A stretch of DNA of 64,000 nt from Acidobacteriota bacterium (GCA_019239425.1 JAFAZX010000095.1:124001-188000); one strand, 5' to 3'. Shown: positions 7,241-19,661, numbered from the stretch's first letter. A program made the numbers and translations. Notes: generated from the sequence alone by a model not told the origin.

Positions 7241-8929
7241 TTAAGGTCCGGGCGCGGGGGCTTGGGCGCGCCGCTCGTCCTCCTCGGCCTCCTTCACGCG
7301 GCCGAGCTTGCGCAGCGCCGCGGCGCGCGTCTCGTAGGCCGAGGTCAGGGACGGGGCGAGGCGGAGCGCCTCCGTGCAGTCGCGGACGCTCTTCTCGTAC
7401 TCCGCGTTTTCGAGCAGGTAGGCTCCGCGCATGGCGTACGCGTAAGGGTACTTCGGGTTCAGCCGGAGCGCCTCGGTGGCGTCGGCGATGGCCCTGCCCA
7501 GTTGCCCGACCCGCTGCTGCGCCGCGCTGCGCAGGAAGTACGCCTCGGCGTCGTTCGGCACGAGGCGCAGGTAGGCCGTGAGGTCTGCGAGCGTCTGGTC
7601 GGGGTCGTTGCGCCGGAGCGCGATGAAGCCGCGGCGGAAGAGCGCCTCGGTGTTCTGCGGGTCGCGCCGCAGAACGTCCTCGAAGTCCTTGAGGGCGAGG
7701 TCGAACGACTCCTTCGCCTGGTAGCCCTTGCCGCGGGCGAGGTGGGACAGAACCCGGTCGGGTTCGAGCCGCACGGCCTCCTCCCCTTCGGCCACGGCGC
7801 AGTCGACGTCTCCTTTGGCGAGGCAGGCTTCGCTCCTGAGCGTGTGCGCGTAGCCGAGTTTCGGGCTGCGCCGCAGCGCCTCGGCGTACTCAGCGAGCGC
7901 GCGGTCGAAATCGCCCTTCCCGTAGTAGGCGCGCCCGCGACCGAGGTACGCGGCCGTGAAGAGCGGGTCGAGGCGCGCGGCCTCGTTGAAGTCGACGACG
8001 GCCTGTTCGTACTCGCCCTTCCGCAGGTGCTCCATGCCGCTCTCGGAAACCTTCTTCAGTCTCTCCTGCTCCGCGACCGTGAGGGCCGGGGCCGGCGGAG
8101 GTGGCGGCGGAGGCGGGCCGGTGCGCGCGTCGGCCTCGCGCTCGTCGGCCGCGGCCAGCTCCGTCTTGCCGACCTTTCGGTAGGCGGCGGCGCGCGCGCG
8201 GTAGTGTGCGGCCGACGGGTCGAGCCGCACGGCCTCTTCAAGGTCGGGCAGCGCGCGCGCGGCCTCGCCCTTGCGGGTCAGAGACTCGCCCCTGAGGAAG
8301 TAGACCTTGGCCGTCCGGTTGCCGAGCCGGATGGCCTCGGACGCCTCGGCGGCGGCGCGCTCGTAGTCGCCCTTGCAGAAGTTGGCCTCGCTCAGGCCGA
8401 CGTGGCTCGACGCGTCGTCGGGGTTGAGGCGCAGCCCCGCGTTGAAATCATCGACGGCGCGGTCGCACTCGCCGCGGCCCAGGCGCACGAGGCCGCGGCT
8501 GCTGACGGGGCGGTAGTCTTTCGGGTCGCGGCGCGCCGCCTCGTCGAAGTCCGCGAGCGCCTCGTCGAAACGCTTGAGCCAGAGGTAGGAGAGTCCGCGC
8601 AGGAGAAAGACGTTCTGGATGTCGGGCGCGAGGCGGATGGTCTCGGTGAAGTCGGCGACGGCCTTCTCGTGGTCACGCTTCTGCGTGTGCGCGAGGCCGC
8701 GGAAGAGGAGGGCCGGCGCGTACCTCGGCTCGATGGCGAGGGCCTCGGTGGTGACCCGGATGACCTCGTCGTACTCCTGCGCCCTGAGGTGGGTGGTGGC
8801 GGCCTTCAGAAGCTCTTCGAGTTTGGCCTGCTGCGGGTGCGGCGTCTGCGCGACGGCCTGCGCGCACAGGAGCAGGAGGACGAAGGCGACGAACAGGGTG
8901 CGTTGGACGAGGCGCGAGGGCTTGGGCAT
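7241..8929 (-). CDS. Secreted tetratricopeptide-repeat protein, 562 aa
   Basis: The start was set at the ATG with AAGGAG eight bases upstream; this gives a clean signal peptide (TLFVAFVLLLLCAQAVAQ). The remainder is about a dozen TPR units with the canonical A-x-x-G-Y/F-A-x-Y-P pattern, for example EEYEQ-type helices and repeats ending LRLNPDD or LRRSPKLGY. A proline run (about residues 255-270) and the helix TVAEQERLKKVSESG divide two TPR arrays, so it looks like a two-superhelix scaffold. It probably acts in the periplasm or at the outer membrane as a protein-protein adaptor. It follows carB-mogA on the same strand after 77 nt, with no obvious functional link. Confidence 0.88.
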   Translation of the reverse strand: MPKPSRLVQRTLFVAFVLLLLCAQAVAQTPHPQQAKLEELLKAATTHLRAQEYDEVIRVTTEALAIEPRYAPALLFRGLAHTQKRDHEKAVADFTETIRLAPDIQNVFLLRGLSYLWLKRFDEALADFDEAARRDPKDYRPVSSRGLVRLGRGECDRAVDDFNAGLRLNPDDASSHVGLSEANFCKGDYERAAAEASEAIRLGNRTAKVYFLRGESLTRKGEAARALPDLEEAVRLDPSAAHYRARAAAYRKVGKTELAAADEREADARTGPPPPPPPPAPALTVAEQERLKKVSESGMEHLRKGEYEQAVVDFNEAARLDPLFTAAYLGRGRAYYGKGDFDRALAEYAEALRRSPKLGYAHTLRSEACLAKGDVDCAVAEGEEAVRLEPDRVLSHLARGKGYQAKESFDLALKDFEDVLRRDPQNTEALFRRGFIALRRNDPDQTLADLTAYLRLVPNDAEAYFLRSAAQQRVGQLGRAIADATEALRLNPKYPYAYAMRGAYLLENAEYEKSVRDCTEALRLAPSLTSAYETRAAALRKLGRVKEAEEDERRAQAPAPGP

Positions 8930-9006
8930 GCGAGACTCCTTGTGCGCGTTCGACGTGTCGGATTGTATTGGACGCGGAGGCGGGCGGTCAAAATCATTCC
9001 GGCGGA

Positions 9007-9492
9007 CTAGTGCTGCCCCCCGGCGAGGATGGAGACGGCGTGTGCGAGCAGGGGGCGGATGACGGCGAAGCACTCGCGCACGCCCTTCGGCGAGCCCGGG
9101 AGGTTGACGATGAGCGCGCCGGAGCGCGTGCCGCAGACGGCGCGCGAGAGGAAGGCCGTCGGCGTCTGTTTCGAGGTCTCGGCGCGCATCGCCTCCGGGA
9201 TACCCGGCACTTCCCTCTCGACGACGGCGCGCGTGGCCTCGGGCGTGTTGTCCCTCGGCCCGAGACCCGTCCCGCCGGTCGTCAGGACGAGGTTGACGTC
9301 CGCGCGGTCCGCGAGCGCGCGCAGGCGTTCGGCGAGAGTCTCCAGGTCGTCCGAGACGACCTCCTGCGCGACGACCTCCGCGCCCGCCTCGCGCAACAGC
9401 TCGGCCAGCACCGGCCCCGACGCATCCGCGCGCTCGCCGCGCGCGCTGCGGTCGCTCACGGTCAGCACGGCCGCGCGAATCTCAACCTTCAT
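9007..9492 (-). CDS. mogA: Molybdopterin adenylyltransferase / MoaB-MogA family protein
   Basis: MogA adenylates molybdopterin before molybdenum insertion; MoaB homologues share the fold. The 161-residue protein has the MoCF-binding signatures LTVSDRSARGERADASG, LTTGGTGLGPRDNTPEAT and LPGSPKGVRECF, covering the nucleotide- and pterin-binding loops. The length is that of stand-alone MogA/MoaB. It starts 13 nt after the carB stop, so it is translated from the same message. No other cofactor genes are nearby, so whether it is functionally MogA or MoaB is undecided. Confidence 0.92.
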   Translation of the reverse strand: MKVEIRAAVLTVSDRSARGERADASGPVLAELLREAGAEVVAQEVVSDDLETLAERLRALADRADVNLVLTTGGTGLGPRDNTPEATRAVVEREVPGIPEAMRAETSKQTPTAFLSRAVCGTRSGALIVNLPGSPKGVRECFAVIRPLLAHAVSILAGGQH

Positions 9493-9505
9493 AGAATGAC
9501 CTGTC

Positions 9506-12727
<3,222 letters not shown>

Positions 12728-12849
12728 CTGACTGGCTCCCGCCCGGCGGCGAAAGCTCCTTCCTGGCTGTGTGAATTCGTGGCATTATACACGCCCAACC
12801 GCCACCACCCGAACCCGCCGGACGAGCGCCGACACGCCCGCCGCAACGT

Positions 12850-12878
12850 TTGAAAACCGCGAGCCGTCGGCGTACCTT
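12850..12878 (+). promoter_or_regulatory. Candidate sigma-70 promoter for the Uma2 gene
   Basis: TTGAAA (12850-12855) and TACCTT (12873-12878) are separated by 17 nt and lie 27 nt before the ATG. The match is good but untested. Confidence 0.5.
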
Positions 12879-12905
12879 TAGTGCGCCGTGGAAAGGAAAA
12901 CTCAC

Positions 12906-13487
12906 ATGGCAGCGAACCCCGAGCGGCGCTACACGCTGGAGGAGTATCTCGAACTCGACCGCACGTCGGAAGAGCGTCTTGAGTTCTGGGACGGCGAAGT
13001 CTTCTGCATGAGCGGCGCCAGCGAAGAACATTACGAGATTGAAGGAAACATATTCGCGTTCTTAAAGTCACGACTCAGAGAACACGGTTGTCGCGTCTTC
13101 CTCGGAAACGTGCGCGTCAAGGTTCCAAGTGCGCCGCCGTACCGCTACGCCGACGTTTCCGCTCTATGCGGCGAGGCGGCGACGTTTGAGGACATCGGCG
13201 GCGCCGACGCGCTCGTCAATCCGCAGTTGCTCGTCGAAGTCCTCTCGCCTTCTACCGAGAATTACGACCGCGTCAAAAAGTTCACACACTACAAGTCCAT
13301 TCCGACACTGCGCGAGTATCTCCTCGTCGAGCAGCAACGGCCGCACGTCACGCGCTTCTTCAAGCAGGATGACGGTCTGTGGGTTCACACGGAGGTTAAC
13401 GACCTGGAAGCGGTCTTAACGTTGGCCTCGCTCGGCTGCGAATTGCCCCTGACAGAAATCTACGCGGGCGTCAGCTTCGACGCCTGA
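12906..13487 (+). CDS. Uma2 family endonuclease-fold protein
   Basis: Uma2 (DUF820) proteins have a PD-(D/E)XK nuclease fold and are expanded in cyanobacteria and Acidobacteria; their biological role is unknown. The 193-residue protein shows the family N-terminus RRYTLEEYLELDRTSEERLEFWDGEVFCMSG and the core YADVSALCG...PQLLVEVLSPSTENYDRVKK, giving the acidic and lysine catalytic positions (Asp of ADVS, Glu of VEVLS, Lys of RVKK). The ATG used here is preceded by AAGGAAA; a GTG 18 nt earlier is less likely. It stands alone, divergent from carB, with its own candidate promoter. Confidence 0.92.
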   Translation: MAANPERRYTLEEYLELDRTSEERLEFWDGEVFCMSGASEEHYEIEGNIFAFLKSRLREHGCRVFLGNVRVKVPSAPPYRYADVSALCGEAATFEDIGGADALVNPQLLVEVLSPSTENYDRVKKFTHYKSIPTLREYLLVEQQRPHVTRFFKQDDGLWVHTEVNDLEAVLTLASLGCELPLTEIYAGVSFDA

Positions 13488-13499
13488 GCCCGGCGGCCT

Positions 13500-14933
13500 T
13501 CAAGGTGAGCCGTTTGGGGATGGATTAATACTAAGAAGTACCTTGTTGCTGCTCGCGCCGCGGACGGTGATTTGGACGCGCACCTCGCCGGCGTTTGCGA
13601 GTTCGGCGGGGAGGATGACGGTGACCTGCGTCAGCCAGCCCTGGCCGGGCACCACGCCGACGAACTCGACGGGCAAAGAATAGGTGATGCCCTGTGAGTC
13701 TTCAGCCTGGGCCGTGAAGAGTGCGGGGTTGCCGACGGCCGTCGGGTCTACGTCGGCGGCGAAGAGCATGACGCGCGTGCGCGTATCCGTGCCGAGGTCG
13801 TAAGGCGTCGTCACCCCGAAGGGTTCGCTCAGCCAACTGACCGAGGTCAGCGCGACCGCGCGCCCGGTGACTTCGTCGGTCAGAAGTCGGACGGGTGTCG
13901 GCTCGACCGGCGGCGACTCGACGTCGCTGTAGACGACGAAGCTGTCAACGACCTTGCCGTTAATATCTTTGAAGTAGAAGAGGGCTTTGTTCGGCCGGCC
14001 GTCCACGTTGAAGACGCCGAAGAGCGCGCCGGGCGCCGCGTTCGGCTGGCAGTACGCCTCGCCCGCGAGGCAGGTCGAGGCGTAGGCGCTCGCCCACCAA
14101 CTCCCGCCGACCAGCTGGGGGCGGACGCTGTGCCCGCCGAGGCCGGAGACGAAGGCGAAGCTCTTCCCCTTCGTCAGACTCAGGGTGTTCGAACTGCTCG
14201 CGATTGTCTGCGGGGACATGCTGGAAAGCAGGTGCGTGCGGCTGTAGGAGTGCTCGTGCGCGGTGGCGATGATGGCGCCTCCCTTGCGCGCCTCCTCGTA
14301 GACGCCCCAGCCGGTCTCGTCCGTCTTCCCGCCCACCTGCATCAGGCGCTGGTTCTTGTGCCAGCTACAGATGCTCCACACCGAGTTGTCCGCGGCGAGC
14401 TGCTCCCTGACGTAGAGGTCGCTCGCGCCGTCGTCGAAGCCGCCCCCGATGCCCGGCGCCGCGAGCACGAAGAAGAGCCCTCTGTAGTGGAAGGAGGAGC
14501 GCACGCCCAGCCTCCCGCTCCAGGCGATGCCGAGCCGGGTGAAGCGCGCCTCGACAAGTTGCTGGTAGCCGCCGGCGGCGGCCCACTTCAACTCGTCGTG
14601 GTTGCCGATAGTGACGAAGTAGGGGAAGTCCGGGCCGAGGACGGAGTTGACCTGCGCCTCCCAGGCGGCGGGGTTGTCCGCGTAGTCGAGGTCGCCCGAG
14701 TGCAGGACGGCCTGCGCGCCTTCCAGCTTGATGAGGTTCAGAACCGCCACCGCGTCCGGCCCCAAACTCTGGTCGCCGATGAAAGCGACCTTCAGGTTCG
14801 GCGGCGGCAGCTCCCCCGCGCAGACGGACGCCCGCGGGCACGCGAACAGGAGAAACAGGGCGCACCACGCCAGGCCGTTTACAAAAGGCGGCGTGCGCAC
14901 GTGCGGTCTCATCGGACTGACCCGGACACTCAT
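13500..14933 (-). CDS. Secreted metallophosphatase, purple-acid-phosphatase-like, with a C-terminal beta module
   Basis: A signal peptide (GLAWCALFLLFACPRASVCAG) precedes a calcineurin-like catalytic domain with metal motifs FIGDQS, SGDLDYADN, GNHDE, SWHKNQ and AHEHSYSRTH; the GDxxY and HxHxYxR forms resemble purple acid phosphatases and alkaline phosphatase D relatives. It probably releases phosphate from esters outside the cytoplasm. From about residue 355 a separate 110-residue module appears (TRVMLFAADVDP ... VPGQGWLTQVTVILP ... RGASSNKVLLSI), also found at the N-terminus of the GlcG/HbpS-like protein at 54238. The start is uncertain: an ATG at 14912 is an alternative. A terminator hairpin separates it from the phosphoesterase upstream. 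Confidence 0.82.
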   Translation of the reverse strand: MSVRVSPMRPHVRTPPFVNGLAWCALFLLFACPRASVCAGELPPPNLKVAFIGDQSLGPDAVAVLNLIKLEGAQAVLHSGDLDYADNPAAWEAQVNSVLGPDFPYFVTIGNHDELKWAAAGGYQQLVEARFTRLGIAWSGRLGVRSSFHYRGLFFVLAAPGIGGGFDDGASDLYVREQLAADNSVWSICSWHKNQRLMQVGGKTDETGWGVYEEARKGGAIIATAHEHSYSRTHLLSSMSPQTIASSSNTLSLTKGKSFAFVSGLGGHSVRPQLVGGSWWASAYASTCLAGEAYCQPNAAPGALFGVFNVDGRPNKALFYFKDINGKVVDSFVVYSDVESPPVEPTPVRLLTDEVTGRAVALTSVSWLSEPFGVTTPYDLGTDTRTRVMLFAADVDPTAVGNPALFTAQAEDSQGITYSLPVEFVGVVPGQGWLTQVTVILPAELANAGEVRVQITVRGASSNKVLLSINPSPNGSP

Positions 14934-14994
14934 GCGGGACGGACGCTCTCCCGACGCGGTGAGATTGGGGGCGCCGTCCAATGTAACAAACATG

Positions 14995-15028
14995 GAGGGG
15001 CGGGGGCCACCCGAGGCCCCCGCCCCTC
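14995..15028 (-). terminator. Terminator of the second phosphoesterase gene
   Basis: A perfect 14-bp GC stem (arms 14995-15008 and 15015-15028) with a 6-nt loop lies about 40 nt past the phosphoesterase stop. The T-tract is poor on the minus side. Confidence 0.75.
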
Positions 15029-15066
15029 TTCAACCCACGTATGTTTTTGTCAGAGGGCGGCGCGCG

Positions 15067-16653
15067 TCAGGACGGCTGCGTGCCCCCCTCGCCGCGCGGG
15101 CCGAAGTGCGCGCGGAGGCGATTGTGTAAGAAGACCGCGGCCTCGCCCTGCGTCTGCGGCAGGTCGTGGATCGTGGGGATGGCGGCCTCTCTGAACGCCC
15201 TCTCCGCTTGCTGCGCGGACTGCGTCAGGTGGAAGGCCCCGACGAGCATGTCCCGCTGGTCTTCGTTGAGCGGCTGGTTCAGTGGGTGCGTGACTGAGGT
15301 CTTGCTCGCGGTGATCTTGGGCAGCTTCGCGCGCGGCAGCGTTCTGGGCGTGTCCGTGCGCGGGGCGGACAGCTCCTCGAAGACCTGCTCGAAGGTGTTG
15401 GCGCTGGCGTCGCGTTTGGTCAGGAAGGAGGGCAGGCCGAACATCTTCTTGAGCGTCGCCAGCACGGAAGTGTGCTGGTAGCGCGTCGAGTCGACCTTCC
15501 CCGGCCTGACCCACGGCGAGGCGATGACGACGGGGACGCGCAGGCCCAGCCGGTCGAACTTGAACGGCGGCACGAAGGAGGCGCCGGGGTCGCCCGCGAC
15601 GGGCGAGTTGATCCCGTCCGGGTTCGGGATGTTCTCCGAGGGCGGGACGACGTGGTCGTAGAAGCCGCCGTGCTCGTCGTAGGTGACGATGAGCGCGGTC
15701 TTCTCCCACACGGCTTCGTTCGCGCGCAGGGCCTCGTACACGTCCGCGATCAGGTTGTCGCCGTAGCGCGCGTCCTCGGGCGCGTGCTGCGAGTTGCCGT
15801 GCCCGTCGGGCGCGTTGTTGAAGCGCGGGCAGATGAAGGAGTAGTTGGCGAGCGTGTTCTTCTGCACGTCCACGGCGAGGGCCTCGAACTTCTTGAAGTT
15901 CGGCGCGCTGCCGTCGAGGGTCGAGAAGTTCTGCCGCACCTCGTTGAGGTCGAAGTCGTAGGTCGCCCACGTCGCGCCGGCCTTCTCCAGGTTGTTGTAG
16001 ATGGTCTGCACGTCGAACTTCTTCGACCAGACGTTGTGCGCGAACCCGGCGGACGTGGCGGCGTGCATGTAGAGGCGGTTGGGCTGCGTCGGGCCTGGGA
16101 CTTCGGAGAACCAGCTGTCGCAGATGCAGAAGGCGTCGGCCAGCGCGTTGATCGAAGGCAGGTGCGCCGGGGCGAACGACTGCATGGCGACGGCGACGGT
16201 CTGCTGCGAGGGGTTCGAGACGTGCTCGGCCAGGAGTTCGTCGTGGTAGTTGAGGGCGAAGCCGTTGTTGCGCGCGGGGTGCTTCGCGTCCGGCCCCGCG
16301 CTGTTGTTGAAGAGCTGGACGTTCGTCCCCTTGAGCGAGTGCGAGGGGCCGTTCTTGCTGTTGATGGTGACGAAGGGCGCGCCGGTGCCGGTGTGGAAGG
16401 CCGGGTTCACGTCCGACTCGGGCTTGTTCGGGTTGAGCAGATTGAACTCTTTGCCGGTCAGCCCGTTGACGCCCTTGCGGAAGCCGAAGATGTGGTCGAA
16501 CGAGCGGTTCTCCAGCATCAACACGACCACGTGCTCGATGCGGCCGCCCGACGAAGACTTCGGCGGCTTCGGCTTCTTCGCGCCCCCCTTCTTCGCGCCT
16601 CCCTTCTTCGCGCCTCCCTTCTTGCTCGACGCCTGACCTTTTTTGCTAGCCAT
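15067..16653 (-). CDS. Phosphoesterase (PF04185-like) with lysine-rich N-terminal tract, 528 aa
   Basis: The start was placed at the ATG preceded by GGAGG; an upstream open extension has no ribosome-binding site. The first 30 residues are a basic repeat (SKKGGAKKGGAKKGGAKKPKPPK) encoded by tandem 15-bp units. The catalytic domain then begins with RIEHVVVLMLENRSFDHIFGF, with VPGPTQPNRLYMHAATS and YDEHGGFYDHVVPP further on, the metal-site motifs of phospholipase-C/acid-phosphatase-type phosphoesterases. There is no secretion signal. It is a paralogue of the enzyme at 3952-5553, whose basic tract is C-terminal. The C-terminal 60 residues include a helical segment (GAFHLTQSAQQAERAFREAA) shared with that paralogue. 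Substrate unknown; the basic tract could tether it to DNA, RNA or polyphosphate. Confidence 0.88.
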   Translation of the reverse strand: MASKKGQASSKKGGAKKGGAKKGGAKKPKPPKSSSGGRIEHVVVLMLENRSFDHIFGFRKGVNGLTGKEFNLLNPNKPESDVNPAFHTGTGAPFVTINSKNGPSHSLKGTNVQLFNNSAGPDAKHPARNNGFALNYHDELLAEHVSNPSQQTVAVAMQSFAPAHLPSINALADAFCICDSWFSEVPGPTQPNRLYMHAATSAGFAHNVWSKKFDVQTIYNNLEKAGATWATYDFDLNEVRQNFSTLDGSAPNFKKFEALAVDVQKNTLANYSFICPRFNNAPDGHGNSQHAPEDARYGDNLIADVYEALRANEAVWEKTALIVTYDEHGGFYDHVVPPSENIPNPDGINSPVAGDPGASFVPPFKFDRLGLRVPVVIASPWVRPGKVDSTRYQHTSVLATLKKMFGLPSFLTKRDASANTFEQVFEELSAPRTDTPRTLPRAKLPKITASKTSVTHPLNQPLNEDQRDMLVGAFHLTQSAQQAERAFREAAIPTIHDLPQTQGEAAVFLHNRLRAHFGPRGEGGTQPS

Positions 16654-16926
16654 GTGAGTTATCCTCCGTACGAACAGGTTTGAATGTGAACGGTCTGAAC
16701 CTACCGCCGACGCCCGGCGGTCTAGGTCAGGCGGGAGTTCTGCGAACGTTGACTCTTTAAGGCGTGATGCGAGACGGGATGTGTCAGCCGCCGGCGGAGG
16801 GAACCGCCCGGGAGATCGCGCCTTGCGGGTCGGGCGGCCCGCCGGCCCGGCTGAGGTTGCTCCCATCCTTCGAGTCGGGGGCCGCGCGCATCCGTTTGTT
16901 AGACCGCCTCGGATGTGCCCCTGAGC

Positions 16927-17532
16927 TTAAGTGAGGGGGTCGGGGCTGTCTCCGGCCAGCACGAGCTGAGGAACCTGACTAAAGATATAGCCCCCTTTGC
17001 GAGATGTGGTGTCGTAATCGAATACCCACACCATGTCGAACCGATCACTGGGCCACTTCCCCTTCGGAAGCGGCGGGCTTTTTTTGGTCAGCGGTATGTA
17101 GCCGGCCAGGGCTGGTATCCGGCCGTGCGGCCAACTTATCAGCACCACCCCGTCGCAGCTTACGGCCGATTCCACCAGCTTCTGCTCCTGGCCCTTCTTA
17201 AAATTGAAGTTCGGCGCCAGGAGCAGTTGCTGTTTTTGAAGTTTGGCGACCAGCGGCATCACGGTTTGCTCGGGCCGGTTACCTTCTTCGGGGTCTGGAG
17301 ATTGAGCCGCATAGATGTATCTGGGAGTCGCAAGATTGGGGTCTTGAAGTGGCCCCTTGGAGGGCGCGAAAAGAACTGCCAGCGCGCCCGCCCTCTGCCA
17401 GCCCTGGGGGATCAGCGAGTCCTTGTTCTGGTCGCCGGCAATATCGACGCCGCTCGGAGGGGGAGACTGCGCGGGCTTCTCCGCGTGGCGGATGACCATG
17501 ATCTTCGGGGCCTTCGTGTTCGTCTGGGGCAC
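16927..17532 (-). CDS. Histidine phosphatase-like protein with RHAEKP motif, GTG start
   Basis: The 201-residue protein starts at a GTG preceded by GAGGAGG at ideal spacing. The catalytic RHAEKP motif (residues about 14-19) is followed by a branch-1 phosphatase arrangement: LIPQGWQRAGALAVLF, the substrate-loop region and ISWPHGRIPALA containing the likely second histidine. RHAEKP-type members are common in small uncharacterised phosphatases. No signal peptide is present. It lies 83 nt downstream of the DnaC-like ATPase gene and may share its transcript. Substrate unknown. Confidence 0.8.
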   Translation of the reverse strand: MPQTNTKAPKIMVIRHAEKPAQSPPPSGVDIAGDQNKDSLIPQGWQRAGALAVLFAPSKGPLQDPNLATPRYIYAAQSPDPEEGNRPEQTVMPLVAKLQKQQLLLAPNFNFKKGQEQKLVESAVSCDGVVLISWPHGRIPALAGYIPLTKKSPPLPKGKWPSDRFDMVWVFDYDTTSRKGGYIFSQVPQLVLAGDSPDPLT

Positions 17533-17615
17533 GTGTGTATCCTCCTCAAAGTTGTGTCCACTTTTGAGCTGCGCCGACAGACGCCGAACGCCCGAATTAA
17601 TCGAGCGGGAGGGCG

Positions 17616-18455
17616 CTAGACTTTGCCCGTGTCGAGCTGCTTGCGGTAGTCGTCGCCGTCGAGTTCGACGGTGCGGCACATCTCGTAGAGGCGGGAGCGG
17701 AGGCGGACGCCGACGCGGTCTTCGAGGGTCTCCTCGGCCCCGCGGCGTCCGTCCATGTAGTTGGTCGTGAAAATGGTGAGCTTCTTGTCGTTGTAGCGCT
17801 TGCCGATGATCTGCATCATCGTGTCGCGCACCCAGTCGGTCGGCTTCGACGCGCCCAGCTCGTCCAAGACCAAGACCTCGGCCTGGTAGACCGGCGAGAG
17901 CACGCCCAGCTCCGAAGTGTTCGAGACCTTGTTGTAAGAGTCCTGAATCTCCTTCAGCAGCGCGCCGAACTCGTAGAAGAGGCACGGCACGCCCTTCTCC
18001 ATCAGCCCGTGGAGGATGGCGACGGCGAGGTGCGTCTTCCCGACCCCGACGGGGCCCATCAGGAGCAGGCCGCGCTCGACCGCGGGGTACTCGCGCACGA
18101 GTCGGAAGGCGTAGTTGAACGCCTTCAGTTGCGAGCCGTTGTTGGGCGCGGGGTAGTAGTTCTGGAGCGTGCAGGCTTCGCGGCGCGGCGGCGCCGGCTC
18201 ACGGTAGCGGCGCGGGATGCGCGCCTGTTCGAGCAGCTTCGAGCGCGTGTCCTGCGTGCGGCACTCGCAGCGGCGCGCGCCGCGGCCCGGCGTGACTTCG
18301 TAGCCCGTGCCGAAGCACTTCTGACAGACCGCGGGCGCCTCGGCCCTCCTCCCGCGCGCGGGCCTCTGCTCCTCGCGCTGGGCGGAGTCGGACTCGCCCT
18401 CCGTTTCGCGGACGGGGAACAGGGTGGGAAACTTCTTGCGGTTGTCCGAGGGCAT
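17616..18455 (-). CDS. DnaC/IstB-like AAA+ ATPase, putative helicase loader
   Basis: The ATPase core has Walker A GPVGVGKTHLA, Walker B EVLVLDELGA, sensor-1 TTNY and an arginine-rich sensor-2 region (RVGVRLRSRLYEMC). An N-terminal zinc-binding segment CQKCFGTGYE...RRCECR (residues about 44-70) precedes it, as in chromosomal DnaC/DnaI-type loaders. Proteins of this kind load the replicative helicase or act with transposases; no transposase or inverted repeats are adjacent, so a replication or repair role is more likely. The start was chosen at MPSDNRKK; the longer open frame upstream overlaps no recognisable domain. 279 residues. Confidence 0.82.
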   Translation of the reverse strand: MPSDNRKKFPTLFPVRETEGESDSAQREEQRPARGRRAEAPAVCQKCFGTGYEVTPGRGARRCECRTQDTRSKLLEQARIPRRYREPAPPRREACTLQNYYPAPNNGSQLKAFNYAFRLVREYPAVERGLLLMGPVGVGKTHLAVAILHGLMEKGVPCLFYEFGALLKEIQDSYNKVSNTSELGVLSPVYQAEVLVLDELGASKPTDWVRDTMMQIIGKRYNDKKLTIFTTNYMDGRRGAEETLEDRVGVRLRSRLYEMCRTVELDGDDYRKQLDTGKV

Positions 18456-18589
18456 TCGGGAGACGAAACGTCCTTGATTGTTTGACCCCGCGCGGCCGAG
18501 GTCGCGCGGATTATAGCATCCCGACTTTTGTTTGCAAGACGGTTTAATGCGTTCGAGAATTTCCACAGTGTGGAAAACTGTTCGCGCCC

Positions 18590-19468
18590 TCAACAGCCCC
18601 CGCCGCCGCCCTTGAAGACGGGGCGCCAGCGCCCCTGCTGCCTCTTGTAGATGACGTAGTCGTAGCTCTCGTAATACGTGCCCTCGGCGATGACCTCGCC
18701 CACGCCGTCGCCGTCGAAGTCCAACTGGTCGACGAAGTGCCGGTCTTCGTAACCCTCCTCTGCGCCCTTGTGGAACCACTCCCACGCCGTCTTGAAGCCG
18801 TCGCCCGAAGGCTCCATGATGAGGAAGAGCGTGTAGGAAGTCGCCGATGCGTCCTTGCTACCGGCGACGAAGCTGCCGACCAGCTCGAACTTGCCGTCGC
18901 GGTCGAGGTCGGTCGCGGTGAGGTTGACGACCTCCATCTTCGACGCGAGCGCGGCGGCGACGCCGTTCTTCGCGTAGGAGGCGCGCGCCAGCTCGACGGC
19001 CCGCGCGCGCTCCGCCTCGGTCGGCGCGCGGCGCGAAGGGGTGCCGCGGCCGAGCGTCTGCGAGTCGGTCGCAAGCACCTTGATGCGCCCGCCGAGCCGC
19101 GCCGTCGTGTCGGCCGTAGCGGCCGCCGTCGGGTCGACGCAGCCCGGCGGCTCCTGGTACTTGCTGATGGTCAGCGTGCCCGCGTCGCCCCCGCCCGAGA
19201 TGATTCGGTACTTGCGCCCCGCGCGGAAGTATTCGCGCGCGAAGGAGGCGGTCTCGTCCCCGGCCGCGGGCGCGTTCTCGAACTTCCCCCCGCGGTAAGA
19301 GACGACCGGCTCCGCCGTCACGTCGTTTTCGTACTTCGAGACGACGAAGACGACGGCGCCGCCGCCGCCCTGCGCGGCCGGCTTCTGCCGCGCGCCCGCG
19401 GCCGCGCACACGAACGCGCACACGAAGAGCGGGAGGGCCAAGGCGAGCAGTCGGGTTCTCGTCCTCAT
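18590..19468 (-). CDS. Secreted hypothetical protein with acidic VCBS-like Asp-rich motifs, 292 aa
   Basis: A signal peptide (LLALALPLFVCAFVCAAAGA) leads an unrecognised extracytoplasmic protein. Two Asp-rich turns, TDLDRDGKFELVGSF and LDFDGDGVGEVIAEG, resemble calcium-binding FG-GAP/VCBS propeller loops, and the C-terminus is a glycine run ending in cysteine. Only two such loops are seen, too few for a full propeller. The ATG lies one base after the stop of the upstream zinc-ribbon gene (TGAGATG), so translation is coupled and the two are in one operon. An alternative TTG start 15 nt upstream overlaps the preceding gene. Confidence 0.75.
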   Translation of the reverse strand: MRTRTRLLALALPLFVCAFVCAAAGARQKPAAQGGGGAVVFVVSKYENDVTAEPVVSYRGGKFENAPAAGDETASFAREYFRAGRKYRIISGGGDAGTLTISKYQEPPGCVDPTAAATADTTARLGGRIKVLATDSQTLGRGTPSRRAPTEAERARAVELARASYAKNGVAAALASKMEVVNLTATDLDRDGKFELVGSFVAGSKDASATSYTLFLIMEPSGDGFKTAWEWFHKGAEEGYEDRHFVDQLDFDGDGVGEVIAEGTYYESYDYVIYKRQQGRWRPVFKGGGGGC

Positions 19469-19469
19469 C

Positions 19470-19661
19470 TCAGTGCCTTTCAATTTTTTTAAGGGGGGGC
19501 GGGCTCATGTACTCGACGAATTCGAGCAGGCCGTAGGCGAGTACCAGCGCCGCCAGCACGAGGAAGACGACGTGCCAGCGCCGCAGCACGTAGCGGCGGC
19601 AGGCGTGACATCTGAGGCCCGCCATTCGGAGGGGCCTGGCGCAGTAGGGACACTTTGCCAT
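19470..19661 (-). CDS. Small zinc-ribbon membrane protein, 63 aa
   Basis: The protein opens with a four-cysteine zinc ribbon (CPYC ... CHAC, residues 4-21) and then a single membrane helix (VVFLVLAALVLAYGLLEFV), ending in a short basic tail. Such proteins are often grouped as zinc-ribbon membrane proteins of unknown role. It is translationally coupled to the secreted Asp-rich protein that follows. Confidence 0.8.
   Translation of the reverse strand: MAKCPYCARPLRMAGLRCHACRRYVLRRWHVVFLVLAALVLAYGLLEFVEYMSPPPLKKIERH

Noticed and set aside
17616..18455. IstB-type transposition helper as part of an insertion sequence
   Set aside because: No transposase gene or terminal inverted repeats were seen near it, and it has a chromosomal-type zinc segment.
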